Assembly (NCBI GenBank): GCA_003563255.1
Contig: PWSL01000107.1
Span: forward strand, 1 to 7,765
Direction: 5' to 3'
Length of the DNA stretch: 7,765 bases
Source: Desulfonatronospira sp.
GTDB taxonomy: Bacteria; Desulfobacterota; Desulfovibrionia; Desulfovibrionales; Desulfonatronovibrionaceae
In this document: positions 1 to 7,215 of the stretch, in pieces
Numbering within the stretch: the first letter of the stretch is position 1
Layout: the number at the start of each line of letters is the position of its first letter
The notes under the pieces: generated by a model
What the model was told of the DNA's origin: nothing
Seen by the model: only the letters and a program-made list of their open reading frames with translations
Database searches by the model: none
Position numbers and translations under genes: made by a program

Positions 1-1652
1 ACCCTGGACAGATCCAGGATGTCCGACAAGAGGCGGGTAAGGCGGTTAGCAGCGGCAATGCCCAGCTCAACGTACTCATTTTGCTCATGGTCCAGATCAG
101 TGATGGACTGCAGAAGCTGCAACATGCCCAGAATGCCGTTTAGAGGGGTGCGCAGTTCGTGACTCATGTTGGCCAGAAACTCGCTCTTGGCCTGGTTGGC
201 TGCTTTGGCCTGTACCTTGGCCTGTTCTTCTGCATTCAGGCTTCTGGCCAGTTTAAGATTGCTCCAGCTCAAGGTGGAGATAAGGGTGGCAAAACGGGCA
301 TAGAATTGCATGACCTGATCCACGGTCTTGCGGTCCCAGCGCGGGACTCGATGTAGAGCATCGATGTATGTTTCCTCGTCAAAACCGTACCTCCTGGCCT
401 GGGATCGAAATACGTCCTCGTCCAGGACTTCGTCCTTAAATAGAAATTGTCCAAGAAACAGGTTGCCCAGGTGATTGCCGCCCACGACAATAGGGGTGGC
501 AATATCCCACATGTTGTTTTTGCACTTGTAAAGTTTGAATTCACCCGGGGCAACTCCAGAGGAAAGAACAAGATCGCTTTTCAGGCAGTTTTGAAGGGTT
601 TCAGGGTGCCGGCGATGAAATTTGACGCAGATATCCTGCCACCCTGTGGCAACGAGTACGTTCCCCTTGAGGTCGACAATAGCGACGCCTATATTGGTTA
701 AGGCAAAAAAATCGTTCATTAAGGCCTGGACGCTTTCTACATCCAGGATATCGCCCAGTTCCAGCGTACCGATATCGCCTTCAGGCTGGAGCATGGCTTC
801 CAGTTTGGCACTAACCCGGGCCTCGCTCTCCCGCAGCGCCTCCTCGGTCTGTTTGCGTTCGGTGATGTCCGAAAAAGAAACAACAACCAGATACGGTTTT
901 GCATAGTCAGGTTTGAAAATCGGACGGGTGTTGATTTTCAGCCAGGTTATGGGCTGATTGTTGCGCTTGATCCCCATAATTACATTGTTACAGGGTTCTC
1001 CAGTGCGCAAAGTGTGTTGAGAAGGGAAATCGTCTCCAACATACTCGGTTCCATCTTCGTGAATGAATTTTGTATCAAAAACCTCTGGTGTTTGACCTCT
1101 GGCATGTTCAATATCCAGTCCGAAAATCTCTGAAGCGGTTTTATTCCAGTGCACGAATTTGTCCGAGGCATCTTTCAGAACTATTCCCTCGCCCACAGTT
1201 TCATTAACTGTCCGAAACAGATCCCCGCTCTCCCGCAGCGCCTCATCTGCCTGTTTGCGGTCGGTGATGTCCGTAACAAACCCTTGGTAATGAACAATAC
1301 TTCCGTCCTTGTCCCGTACTGCGCGGGCATTCATGGATCCCCAGAACTCGGTTCCGTCCTTACGCCTGAACCGGCATTCATAATTCACCAATTCACCCTT
1401 TTCGCTCAAAAGAAGTTTGAACTCTTCCCTGTCAGCAGGATCGGCATATAATTGTGACGCAAGGTCCGTGACCGACTCCATCATGTCCTGCGGTGAATCA
1501 TACACTAACATTCTGGCCAGAGCGGGATTGACAGAGAGTAACTTCCCCTCCGGCGTGGAAGTATAAATACCTATGGGGGCGTTTGTGAACAGATCCTGAC
1601 ACTGTTCCGGGGAGGGAATGGAAAAGTCTTTGAAAGCGGTGTTCTGTGACAT
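1..1652 (-). CDS. PAS-PAS-PocR sensor histidine kinase, 3' end beyond the window edge
   Basis: The frame from the ATG at 1652 stays open to the left edge (550 codons), so the C-terminus is missing. No signal peptide or membrane segment is visible, so it is probably cytoplasmic. Domains seen: PAS about 16-133, ending in a DITDRK PAC signature; PAS about 139-268, ending SDITERK; PocR about 296-458; a coiled-coil-like Ala/Gln/Lys linker; then HisKA with the H-box [10 protein letters not shown], phospho-acceptor His498. The PocR call rests on the run ATGWQDIC, a Cys-x3-Ser-Asp-like segment (Cys356), YKC (Cys377), ATPI, and NLFLGQF. PocR domains have been proposed to sense small hydrocarbon derivatives such as diols, with PocR/1,2-propanediol the reference case; the ligand here is unknown. 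The start is supported by GGAG at 1659-1662, six bases upstream. The ATPase domain, and a receiver if any, would lie outside the window. Family assignment is secure; the signal is inferred. Confidence 0.93.
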   Translation of the reverse strand, partial: MSQNTAFKDFSIPSPEQCQDLFTNAPIGIYTSTPEGKLLSVNPALARMLVYDSPQDMMESVTDLASQLYADPADREEFKLLLSEKGELVNYECRFRRKDGTEFWGSMNARAVRDKDGSIVHYQGFVTDITDRKQADEALRESGDLFRTVNETVGEGIVLKDASDKFVHWNKTASEIFGLDIEHARGQTPEVFDTKFIHEDGTEYVGDDFPSQHTLRTGEPCNNVIMGIKRNNQPITWLKINTRPIFKPDYAKPYLVVVSFSDITERKQTEEALRESEARVSAKLEAMLQPEGDIGTLELGDILDVESVQALMNDFFALTNIGVAIVDLKGNVLVATGWQDICVKFHRRHPETLQNCLKSDLVLSSGVAPGEFKLYKCKNNMWDIATPIVVGGNHLGNLFLGQFLFKDEVLDEDVFRSQARRYGFDEETYIDALHRVPRWDRKTVDQVMQFYARFATLISTLSWSNLKLARSLNAEEQAKVQAKAANQAKSEFLANMSHELRTPLNGILGMLQLLQSITDLDHEQNEYVELGIAAANRLTRLLSDILDLSR

Positions 1653-1941
1653 GATTTGCTCCAAGCAGGTTTGGGTAAGACAATAAAAATACCTGAAACT
1701 TCACGCTAGACTTGTTGCCAGGGCCATGGGCAGTCCCAGCCTCCCATCAAATGATGCTTTCGAATGGTATTCCTTTCAAGCTCACTTTCTGACTACTGCT
1801 ACAATAATAGCCGTTATGTCGCCTGCAGTATCCTGCATACTTGAAAATAGCCTTTTGCAGGTCTTTTAACCGTAATGGCTGCAAACCCCAAACGAGTCTG
1901 ATGAGTAAAAAAACTGCAGAAAGTAAGGCAACCCATTCAGA
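1653..1941. other. 289-bp intergenic gap between the two kinase genes
   Basis: No ORF with a credible start was seen. On the minus strand it contains a CTGCAG palindrome followed by seven T just after the upstream stop, too weak a stem to call a terminator. It also holds a short inverted repeat at 1827-1841 (AGTAT, five-base spacer, ATACT) that could be an operator half-site pair, and a TATTAT hexamer without a convincing -35 partner. GGGACTGCCC (minus strand, 1728-1737) is a one-base variant of the GGGACTGTCCC palindromes found upstream of the other kinase gene. Whether the downstream kinase has its own promoter cannot be decided from the sequence. Confidence 0.5.
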
Positions 1942-4900
1942 TTATCTCTTGTTATCAAGCAGACCCTTCAGGGACTGGACAAGGTCCATGAGCATATTCT
2001 CCAGGTGTGGGCTTTCCTGCTTTTTAGACTCTTCATGCACTTCTGTGGCTTGGTGCGTTATCCTGTTGATACATAGGGTGCCAGTAGCTCCTTTCAACTT
2101 GTGGGACAGCCGGTTTATCTCCTGAACGTCTCCTTCTTTCCAGGCTGTCTCAAGACCGCTTATGTAGCCCTGGGCTTCGTTATGCACAAAGCTATCCATC
2201 ATCTCCCGCCATATTTGCGTATCGCCCATAAAACGCATGTACACCTCATCCATATCCACAACATCGTGCAACTTTGCATCCAAAGCTGTCTCTTCTTCTG
2301 GGTCTTTTGACGGCCCTGCCTGCCCTGAGTAAACCAGCCTCTGTATTTCCTGCTTCAATCCTTCAGGATCCACAGGTTTGGGCACATATCCGTCCATGCC
2401 TGCCGCAAGAAAACTGTCTTTTTCTTCCTGCATGGCGTAGGCGGTTAAAGCAATAATCGGAATTCGGTTATGGGATTCAGGGATTGGGGAATTCTGGGAT
2501 TCAGGGATTGAGGAATTCAGGGATTGAGGGATTTGGGAATTCAGGGATTGAGGGATTTGGGAATCCAGGGATTCAGGGATTGAGGTATACTGGGATTCTG
2601 ATCGATCCGTCGCTCCATCGCTTAAGTCGCTCCCTCGCTCAGCGGCGCGAATCCTTTGCGTGGCCTCCATTCCGTCCATGCCCGGCATCTGTATGTCCAT
2701 GAGTACAAGATCAAACCGGCCCTCTTGATACGCCTGCACTGCTTCCTGACCAGTGTAAGCCGAATGCACCCGGTGACCATCCTTTTCAAGCACAAAGCGG
2801 ATATAATCATGATTGAGCTGCACATCCTCGACCAGCAGAATATTCAGAGGAGCTGATCTACTCTCTTGTGGTTCTGTTTTTTGAATATGCACTGCCGCAT
2901 GCTTCTGGCCCACAACCTCAAAAGGAATTACAGCAGCAAATGTGCTGCCCTCTCCAGGAGCGCTTACAACACTTATGTTTCCACCCATCAGCCGGGTTAG
3001 TTGCCTGCAGATGGTCAGCCCCAGGCCTGTACCCTGGTGGCTCTTGTTGAAAGAGCTGTCCGCCTGGGTAAAGCTCTCAAAGATATCTGTCAGCTTATCC
3101 TCCGGGATGCCCGGACCAGTATCCTGCACCTCGAACCTGACAACCTGCCTGGAAGAATCATCCTGGCTGTCAGCAGGCCTCGCTCTCAATGTCACCTGGC
3201 CATGACTGGTGAATTTCACAGCATTGCCCACCAGGTTGCGCAGTATCTGCTCCAGGCGACTGGCATCCCCCAGAAGACTATCCTGAACTCCCGGGTCAAC
3301 GCTTTTGGACAGCCTGATGCCTTTATTCTCTGCCTGAGCTGCGTACAGTCCCTGCACCCTGTCCAGCACGGCAGACAAAGCAAACTCCCGGCTGCTGAGC
3401 TCCATCCTGCCTGCCTCCACCTTGGACAGGTCCAGGATATCGTCGATGATCCGCTGCAGGGACCTGGCCGATTCCCGGGTCATATCCATTATACGCCTGC
3501 CGTTCTCGCTGCTTATCTCTGATGCCAGCATCTCCATGGAGCCCATGATACCTGTCAGCGGAGTGCGGATCTCGTGGCTCATATTGGCCAGAAAAGTTGA
3601 TTTGGCCCTGTTTGCAGCTTCAGCCTGCTCTTTGGCCTGAACCAGTTCCTGTTGGGCCTTTTCCAGCTCTGAAATATCTATAGACACCCCGAGGGTACCC
3701 ATCCAACCGTGCACATCAAAAGGATAGACAGTGAACAGGCACGGAAATTGTTCCCCGCTTTTGCGCACCTGCCAGGCCCGTCCATGCCAGGCCTGACCCT
3801 GGGCTATTCTTGCGTGGATCTCTGGAAAAATTTCTATATCCTCCTGGGAATGCAGTATGGCAACTGACCTTCCGAGCACTTCCTCCCTGTTGTAGCCAAA
3901 AAGGTTTTCAGCGCCCGGGCTGAATTCCCGGATCAGTGCGTCCTGCTGGTCCGCAGTAGGCTCTGTCATCACGAATGAAACATTCTGCGCAGCCTTTAGA
4001 ATCAACTCCAGCTTTTGCTGTTGAAGCTTCATCTCCGTGATATCTCTGCCTACACTCTGGATTTCGACTATGTCCCCGCTGTCGCTGAATATGGCACTGT
4101 TCTCCCAGTGTATCCAGTAAAATCCGCTCGGAGTCACTAGTCTGTGGGCTATCTGCACTCTGTAAGGATGCTGATGTACTTTTTCCAGATTTGCTAAAAG
4201 ATCTTCAAAATCATCCTCATGCACGTAAGGAATAAAGGGACTTCCCAGAAGTTCTTCCCTTTTTTTGCCAAAGATCCGGCAACAGGTATCGTTGACATAT
4301 GTAAACAGGCCATCCCTGTCTATTCTAGCTATGGCATCATGCTGGGATTCCACCAGGCTGCGGTAGCGCTCTTCGCTCTTTTTAAGGGCTTCCTCCGCCA
4401 GCTTCCGGCTGGTTATATCCCGCAGCTGCTCCACAATCTTGACCACTTCCCCATGCTCGTCCACAATAGGTACACTCCGGCAGTCGAGGTATATATCCAG
4501 CTCCGGGACATACTTCTCCAGTTGAGCTAGTTCTTTAGTGCACAAGGCTATTCTGGTGGCGCACTCCTCGCATTCCCTTTCTTTGCCTATAAGCTCGAAA
4601 CACTTTTTGCCTCGCACCTCCTCCGGGGTCTTATTCAGGACCTGGTATCCAGTCTTGTTGTAGCGCTCGATACTGTGATCCGGGTACTGGATAGCCAGTA
4701 TATCTGGAATGCCATTGATAATGGCTTCCAAAATATTAACCTGCTCTTTCAGCTCCTGCTCCAGCCTTTTACGCTCGGTTATGTCCACCCCTATGCCCAG
4801 TACCCCTTTAATCCTGCCATCTCCACCGGCAAGTGCGGATTTTATGGTCTGGAGCATATGCTTCCGGCCGTCTTTATAGGTCACTTCCTCTTCAAGATGA

Positions 4901-6615
4901 CATGGATCATATCCGCTCAAAACCATGTCATCGCTCTTTTTACATACAGCCAGCTCCTTAGATGTCAGGCTTACAGAATCAGTGCCGAACCCGGTTTTTT
5001 CCCGGAAATATCTGTTGACCAGCAATGGCGTCTGATCATGATCCACCACCCAGACGCCCACAGGTGCATTATCGAAAATTGTGGACAGCAGGGCCTGGCT
5101 GTCCCGCAGCGCGTCCTCAGCCAGTTTGCGCTGGGTTATATCCCGGACAAATTCGATGACTCCCCTGATCTCGCCTGTTTCCGAATTCCGCAGGGGATAG
5201 CTGTATATTTCCAGCCACTGATCTGTCCCCGGCAATCCGGGAACCACTTTACTTTCCACTTTTCCGCTGCGCATGCAGGCCAGTGAGGGGCACCCGGGAC
5301 AGGCGTCTTCCCGTTGATGAAAGGCCTCAAAACACTTCTTCCCTGCCAGGGGAGCACTGTCCTTGTACCACATCTCCATGACCCTGTTGACGAAGGTGAT
5401 GTTCAGATCCCTGTCCAGAACACTTATGCCGTCCTTAATGCTTTGAAACAAATCCGTGAGAAACTGCTCCTTTTCCTTGATGCTCTTCTCATATTCCTTG
5501 CGCCGGCTTATATCGCTGAACACCACAACCGACACGGCTCCCTGTTCATCATCCTGCATGGGAGCAGCAAAAACCTCCACTGGAAACACCTGGCCGTCTT
5601 TTTGCTGAAAGTATTCCTCAGCTCTATACTCCTCTCCCCTGCTTACCGTGCAAAAAAAGGGACACTCTTCAAGGGTACTCCTGACTCCTTCTTCATCAAA
5701 GTGATAGTGAAACAGGTCATGGGCCTGGCTGCCCAGCAGCTCTTCCTGGCTATACCCCAGAATCGATGCGGCTGCCGGGTTGGCAAAGACAACCCTGCCG
5801 TTCCTGTCCATGACATAAAGCCCCTCACCCATACTGTCGGTAACGGATTGAAGCCATTTCTTCCCGGACCGAAGTCTTTTTCTTTCCGCAGAAAGTTTTT
5901 CTGACTGCTGTAGTATACGCTCCAAAAGCATCTCCCGGCGGCTGAAAACCCAACCACCGGACAGAATTAAAAAACCCAGCAGAAAAGTTACCGAAGCTGG
6001 AAATACTGCAGCCTCAACCAGGAGATCTTTCCAGTGCGAGGCCTCGATGTCCAGACCCAGTACAGCCATGACCTCACCGGTTCCTGGATCTGCCACCGGC
6101 ACAAAAGCAGACACCCATTCCCCCCATTGGTCAGACAAAGGACCCTCAGTGAATGGCTGGCCATGGTCAAATACTCTTGATAATTCACCAGAAGCTACCA
6201 GATACAACTCTCCTGGCCCGGCAGGAGGAAGGTCGCCTTCTTCAGGCTCTGCATAAGGAGTATCCACAAAGAAAAAGACATTGCCATCCTGATTTATGCC
6301 CATGAGATAGAGGTCAAAATATGGATATACAGCGCTTTGCTCATAATACTGCTCAATACGGAACAACTGCTCCACCAGGGCCTGGTAATCAGGATTTGCC
6401 TTGTCTTGCTCGCTGCCTTCCAGTGATTTCAGCCGGTCCAGATGGATGGAGTTCTTTATCACCATGGCCTCATGGACCAGGTTCTGCTTTAGCTCAAGAT
6501 CCTTACTGCTGACAACCCACCAGGTTGCACCAGCCCCGGCCAGAATGACCAAGAGGAGCAAGCCCAAAGTGTACAAAACAATTTTTCTACTGTGTGTGGA
6601 ATGGATAAAATTCAT
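1942..6615 (-). CDS. Membrane hybrid histidine kinase: Cache-like sensor, six PAS, HisKA, HATPase, REC, HPt
   Basis: The protein has 1557 residues from the ATG at 6615. TM1 is about 11-35, an extracytoplasmic region about 36-201 with a Cache/PAS-like end (VMAVLGLDIEASHW), and TM2 about 202-224. Six PAS domains follow at about 253-375, 381-498, 504-616, 624-738, 744-866 and 869-986, most ending in a DIT/DIS PAC signature. HisKA carries SHEIRTPLTG with His1014. The HATPase shows the N-box (Asn1127, Asn1131), DTGPGIP (1165-1171) and GTGLGL (1195-1200). The receiver has Glu1263/Asp1264, phospho-acceptor Asp1307, Thr1391 and Lys1413. The C-terminal HPt has His1505 in HKLKG. All relay residues are present, so phosphate can plausibly pass His1014 to Asp1307 to His1505 and on to an external response regulator not in this window. 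PAS 2 and PAS 4 each hold a four-cysteine cluster. The receiver loop before IPIIALTA has an insertion of roughly 58 residues made largely of eight-residue repeats. An upstream in-frame GTG (6687) would add 24 residues encoded by repeat DNA and is not favoured. Confidence 0.96.
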   Translation of the reverse strand: MNFIHSTHSRKIVLYTLGLLLLVILAGAGATWWVVSSKDLELKQNLVHEAMVIKNSIHLDRLKSLEGSEQDKANPDYQALVEQLFRIEQYYEQSAVYPYFDLYLMGINQDGNVFFFVDTPYAEPEEGDLPPAGPGELYLVASGELSRVFDHGQPFTEGPLSDQWGEWVSAFVPVADPGTGEVMAVLGLDIEASHWKDLLVEAAVFPASVTFLLGFLILSGGWVFSRREMLLERILQQSEKLSAERKRLRSGKKWLQSVTDSMGEGLYVMDRNGRVVFANPAAASILGYSQEELLGSQAHDLFHYHFDEEGVRSTLEECPFFCTVSRGEEYRAEEYFQQKDGQVFPVEVFAAPMQDDEQGAVSVVVFSDISRRKEYEKSIKEKEQFLTDLFQSIKDGISVLDRDLNITFVNRVMEMWYKDSAPLAGKKCFEAFHQREDACPGCPSLACMRSGKVESKVVPGLPGTDQWLEIYSYPLRNSETGEIRGVIEFVRDITQRKLAEDALRDSQALLSTIFDNAPVGVWVVDHDQTPLLVNRYFREKTGFGTDSVSLTSKELAVCKKSDDMVLSGYDPCHLEEEVTYKDGRKHMLQTIKSALAGGDGRIKGVLGIGVDITERKRLEQELKEQVNILEAIINGIPDILAIQYPDHSIERYNKTGYQVLNKTPEEVRGKKCFELIGKERECEECATRIALCTKELAQLEKYVPELDIYLDCRSVPIVDEHGEVVKIVEQLRDITSRKLAEEALKKSEERYRSLVESQHDAIARIDRDGLFTYVNDTCCRIFGKKREELLGSPFIPYVHEDDFEDLLANLEKVHQHPYRVQIAHRLVTPSGFYWIHWENSAIFSDSGDIVEIQSVGRDITEMKLQQQKLELILKAAQNVSFVMTEPTADQQDALIREFSPGAENLFGYNREEVLGRSVAILHSQEDIEIFPEIHARIAQGQAWHGRAWQVRKSGEQFPCLFTVYPFDVHGWMGTLGVSIDISELEKAQQELVQAKEQAEAANRAKSTFLANMSHEIRTPLTGIMGSMEMLASEISSENGRRIMDMTRESARSLQRIIDDILDLSKVEAGRMELSSREFALSAVLDRVQGLYAAQAENKGIRLSKSVDPGVQDSLLGDASRLEQILRNLVGNAVKFTSHGQVTLRARPADSQDDSSRQVVRFEVQDTGPGIPEDKLTDIFESFTQADSSFNKSHQGTGLGLTICRQLTRLMGGNISVVSAPGEGSTFAAVIPFEVVGQKHAAVHIQKTEPQESRSAPLNILLVEDVQLNHDYIRFVLEKDGHRVHSAYTGQEAVQAYQEGRFDLVLMDIQMPGMDGMEATQRIRAAERGSDLSDGATDRSESQYTSIPESLDSQIPQSLNSQIPQSLNSSIPESQNSPIPESHNRIPIIALTAYAMQEEKDSFLAAGMDGYVPKPVDPEGLKQEIQRLVYSGQAGPSKDPEEETALDAKLHDVVDMDEVYMRFMGDTQIWREMMDSFVHNEAQGYISGLETAWKEGDVQEINRLSHKLKGATGTLCINRITHQATEVHEESKKQESPHLENMLMDLVQSLKGLLDNKR
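2467..2601. repeat. In-frame 24-bp minisatellite inside the receiver domain coding sequence
   Basis: Five consecutive 24-bp units (2467-2490, 2491-2514, 2515-2538, 2539-2562, 2563-2586) are followed by a degenerate 15-bp part unit to 2601. Units three and four are identical. On the plus strand the units are rich in GGGATT; on the coding strand each gives an octapeptide of the form S-Q-I-P-Q-S-L-N, with variants SSIPESQN and SPIPESHN. The array codes for residues 1344-1383 of the hybrid kinase, in the loop between the third helix and fourth strand of the receiver. The next segment is also repeat-like: 2609-2625 and 2626-2642 are an imperfect 17-bp tandem pair (14 of 17 identical). The 24-bp unit preserves frame, so copy-number change would only alter loop length. 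Confidence 0.93.
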
Positions 6616-6623
6616 AACCAGCA

Positions 6624-6627
6624 TCCT
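6624..6627 (-). promoter_or_regulatory. Shine-Dalgarno AGGA fixing the start of the hybrid kinase
   Basis: AGGA lies eight bases before the ATG at 6615. The alternative in-frame ATG at 6624 overlaps this motif, and the farther GTG at 6687 sits in tandem-repeat DNA. This supports the 6615 start, which also puts TM1 at the usual distance from the N-terminus. Confidence 0.6.
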
Positions 6628-6672
6628 GCATGAATTAAAACTGTAAACGATCAGAGGACCGGGTATCGGCCT

Positions 6673-6756
6673 GGGACTGTCCCTCACTTATTGTCCCTCA
6701 CTTATCACTTATTATCCCTCATCGAGACTGCAAATGGCGTGACCGGGGACTGTCCC
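6673..6756. repeat. Pair of GGGAC-T-GTCCC palindromes upstream of the hybrid kinase
   Basis: The 11-bp palindrome GGGACTGTCCC occurs at 6673-6683 and again at 6746-6756, where one more G precedes it. A variant, GGGACTGCCC, lies on the minus strand at 1728-1737. The arms are only five bases with a one-base centre, so this looks more like a dispersed repeat signature or a dyad binding site than a stable hairpin. The recurrence at three places around these kinases is directly seen; the function is unknown. Confidence 0.7.
6678..6717. repeat. 14-bp tandem duplication with a degenerate third unit
   Basis: TGTCCCTCACTTAT occurs twice back to back (6678-6691 and 6692-6705), followed by CACTTAT and a diverged TATCCCTC. 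The first unit begins inside the GGGACTGTCCC palindrome. The repeat lies 60-100 bases upstream of the kinase start, in what should be its leader or promoter region. Confidence 0.85.
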
Positions 6757-6810
6757 TGCTAATCACGTTGGAGTAAAGCTAAACCTACAATGAAACTTAT
6801 TTGTGCCTCA

Positions 6811-6833
6811 AGGGGACTGGCTCTCCCAGTACT
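6811..6833. repeat. GGGG-CTGGCTCTCCC element, copy 1
   Basis: This 23-base segment matches 7359-7381 at 20 of 23 positions; the shared core is CTGGCTCTCCC preceded by a G run. G and C runs at the two ends make it weakly palindromic. The second copy abuts the MITE-like element. Nothing coding is visible around this copy. Confidence 0.75.
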
Positions 6834-6847
6834 TGTTTAATAAGGTC

Positions 6848-6872
6848 TGTTTTTTTCTTCAACAAAAAAACA
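6848..6872. other. A/T-rich perfect hairpin
   Basis: TGTTTTTTT (6848-6856) and AAAAAAACA (6864-6872) form a perfect 9-bp inverted repeat around a seven-base spacer. Its low GC content makes it a poor intrinsic terminator, although the T run could act on the minus strand or the plus strand with a GC-rich neighbour. It could simply be a slippage product. Confidence 0.6.
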
Positions 6873-6878
6873 AGGGCT

Positions 6879-6893
6879 GGGGTGCCTGACCCT
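6879..6893. repeat. GGGT-GCCTG-ACCC short palindrome
   Basis: GGGT (6880-6883) and ACCC (6889-6892) flank GCCTG. It belongs in style with the other short G-run/C-run palindromes of this upstream region. It abuts the point where the pseudogene frame opens: the TGA at 6887-6889 inside it is the in-frame stop that bounds the remnant. Confidence 0.5.
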
Positions 6894-7099
6894 GCTTTCC
6901 ATTAGAAATCAAAGTTCGAAAAGACACCCAGACCCTGAAGGAAGGCCAGGAACAACTATCCCGCTACATGACAACCCTGGGCTGCGACGAAGGCTGGTTA
7001 GTGATCTTTGACCGGCGCGTAAAGCCTTCCTGGAAAAGCAGGCTGTTCTGGAAAACCGTAAAGGTTGACCAGCACACTATTCACGCCGTGGGGTGCTGA
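6890..7099 (+). pseudogene. C-terminal remnant of a PD-(D/E)XK-type ATPase-associated protein
   Basis: A 69-codon frame after an in-frame stop (6887-6889) reads to TGA at 7097-7099 with no plausible start of its own. The protein has LEIKV (an E-x-K motif as in PD-(D/E)XK nucleases), then EGQEQLSRYM, LGCDEGWLVIFDRR, SRLFWKT and IHAVGC at the end. This is the pattern I recognise from the C-terminus of a family of AAA-like ATP-binding proteins with a PD-(D/E)XK tail that are often multicopy in such genomes. The ATPase part and everything before the catalytic E-x-K are absent, so this is a 5'-truncated relic. The break falls at the GGGT/ACCC palindrome. The exact family name is from memory of the motif pattern; a search would settle it. 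Confidence 0.6.
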
Positions 7100-7108
7100 A
7101 GTTTTTTT
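7070..7108 (+). terminator. Possible intrinsic terminator at the end of the remnant gene
   Basis: CAGCAC (7070-7075) pairs with GTGCTG (7093-7098), with a smaller CAC-GCC-GTG hairpin inside the loop. The stem is followed by AAG and seven T (7102-7108). The right arm contains the pseudogene stop codon. The 17-base loop makes it moderate at best. Confidence 0.35.
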
Positions 7109-7163
7109 AATTTTGAGCAGTAGCGCGGAGTGTCTGTTCCCTGTTTTCTTTGAAAGCACTAAT

Positions 7164-7184
7164 GCCGGCTTGGCCCGCAACCCA
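7164..7184. repeat. Degenerate copy of the GCCCGCAACCCA repeat
   Basis: This 21-base segment matches 7643-7663 at 18 of 21 positions; the last 12 bases, GCCCGCAACCCA, are identical. The better copy forms a clean GCGGGC/GCCCGC hairpin; here the stem is decayed (GCCGGC/GCCCGC). Together they point to a small dispersed hairpin repeat. Confidence 0.6.
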
Positions 7185-7215
7185 AAAAAAGATATTTTAA
7201 CTGCCTGTTGGCCCC

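Noticed and set aside
269..571. A 100-codon minus-strand frame with its own start.
   Set aside because: It overlaps the PocR and linker region of the partial kinase in another frame, and only the kinase frame shows domain motifs.
1905..1930. CTGCAG followed by seven T (minus strand) after the hybrid kinase stop as a terminator.
   Set aside because: The stem is only a three-base-pair half-palindrome with no loop, so it cannot form a stable hairpin.
2467..2601. Regular repeats that might suggest a CRISPR array.
   Set aside because: The units are contiguous 24-mers without spacers and are translated in frame within a receiver domain.
3001..5904. Long open frames on the plus strand (for example 3001-3522, 4675-5286, 5314-5904).
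   Set aside because: They lie wholly opposite the hybrid kinase, whose domains are clear in the minus frame. Their translations show no family motifs and are antisense shadows.
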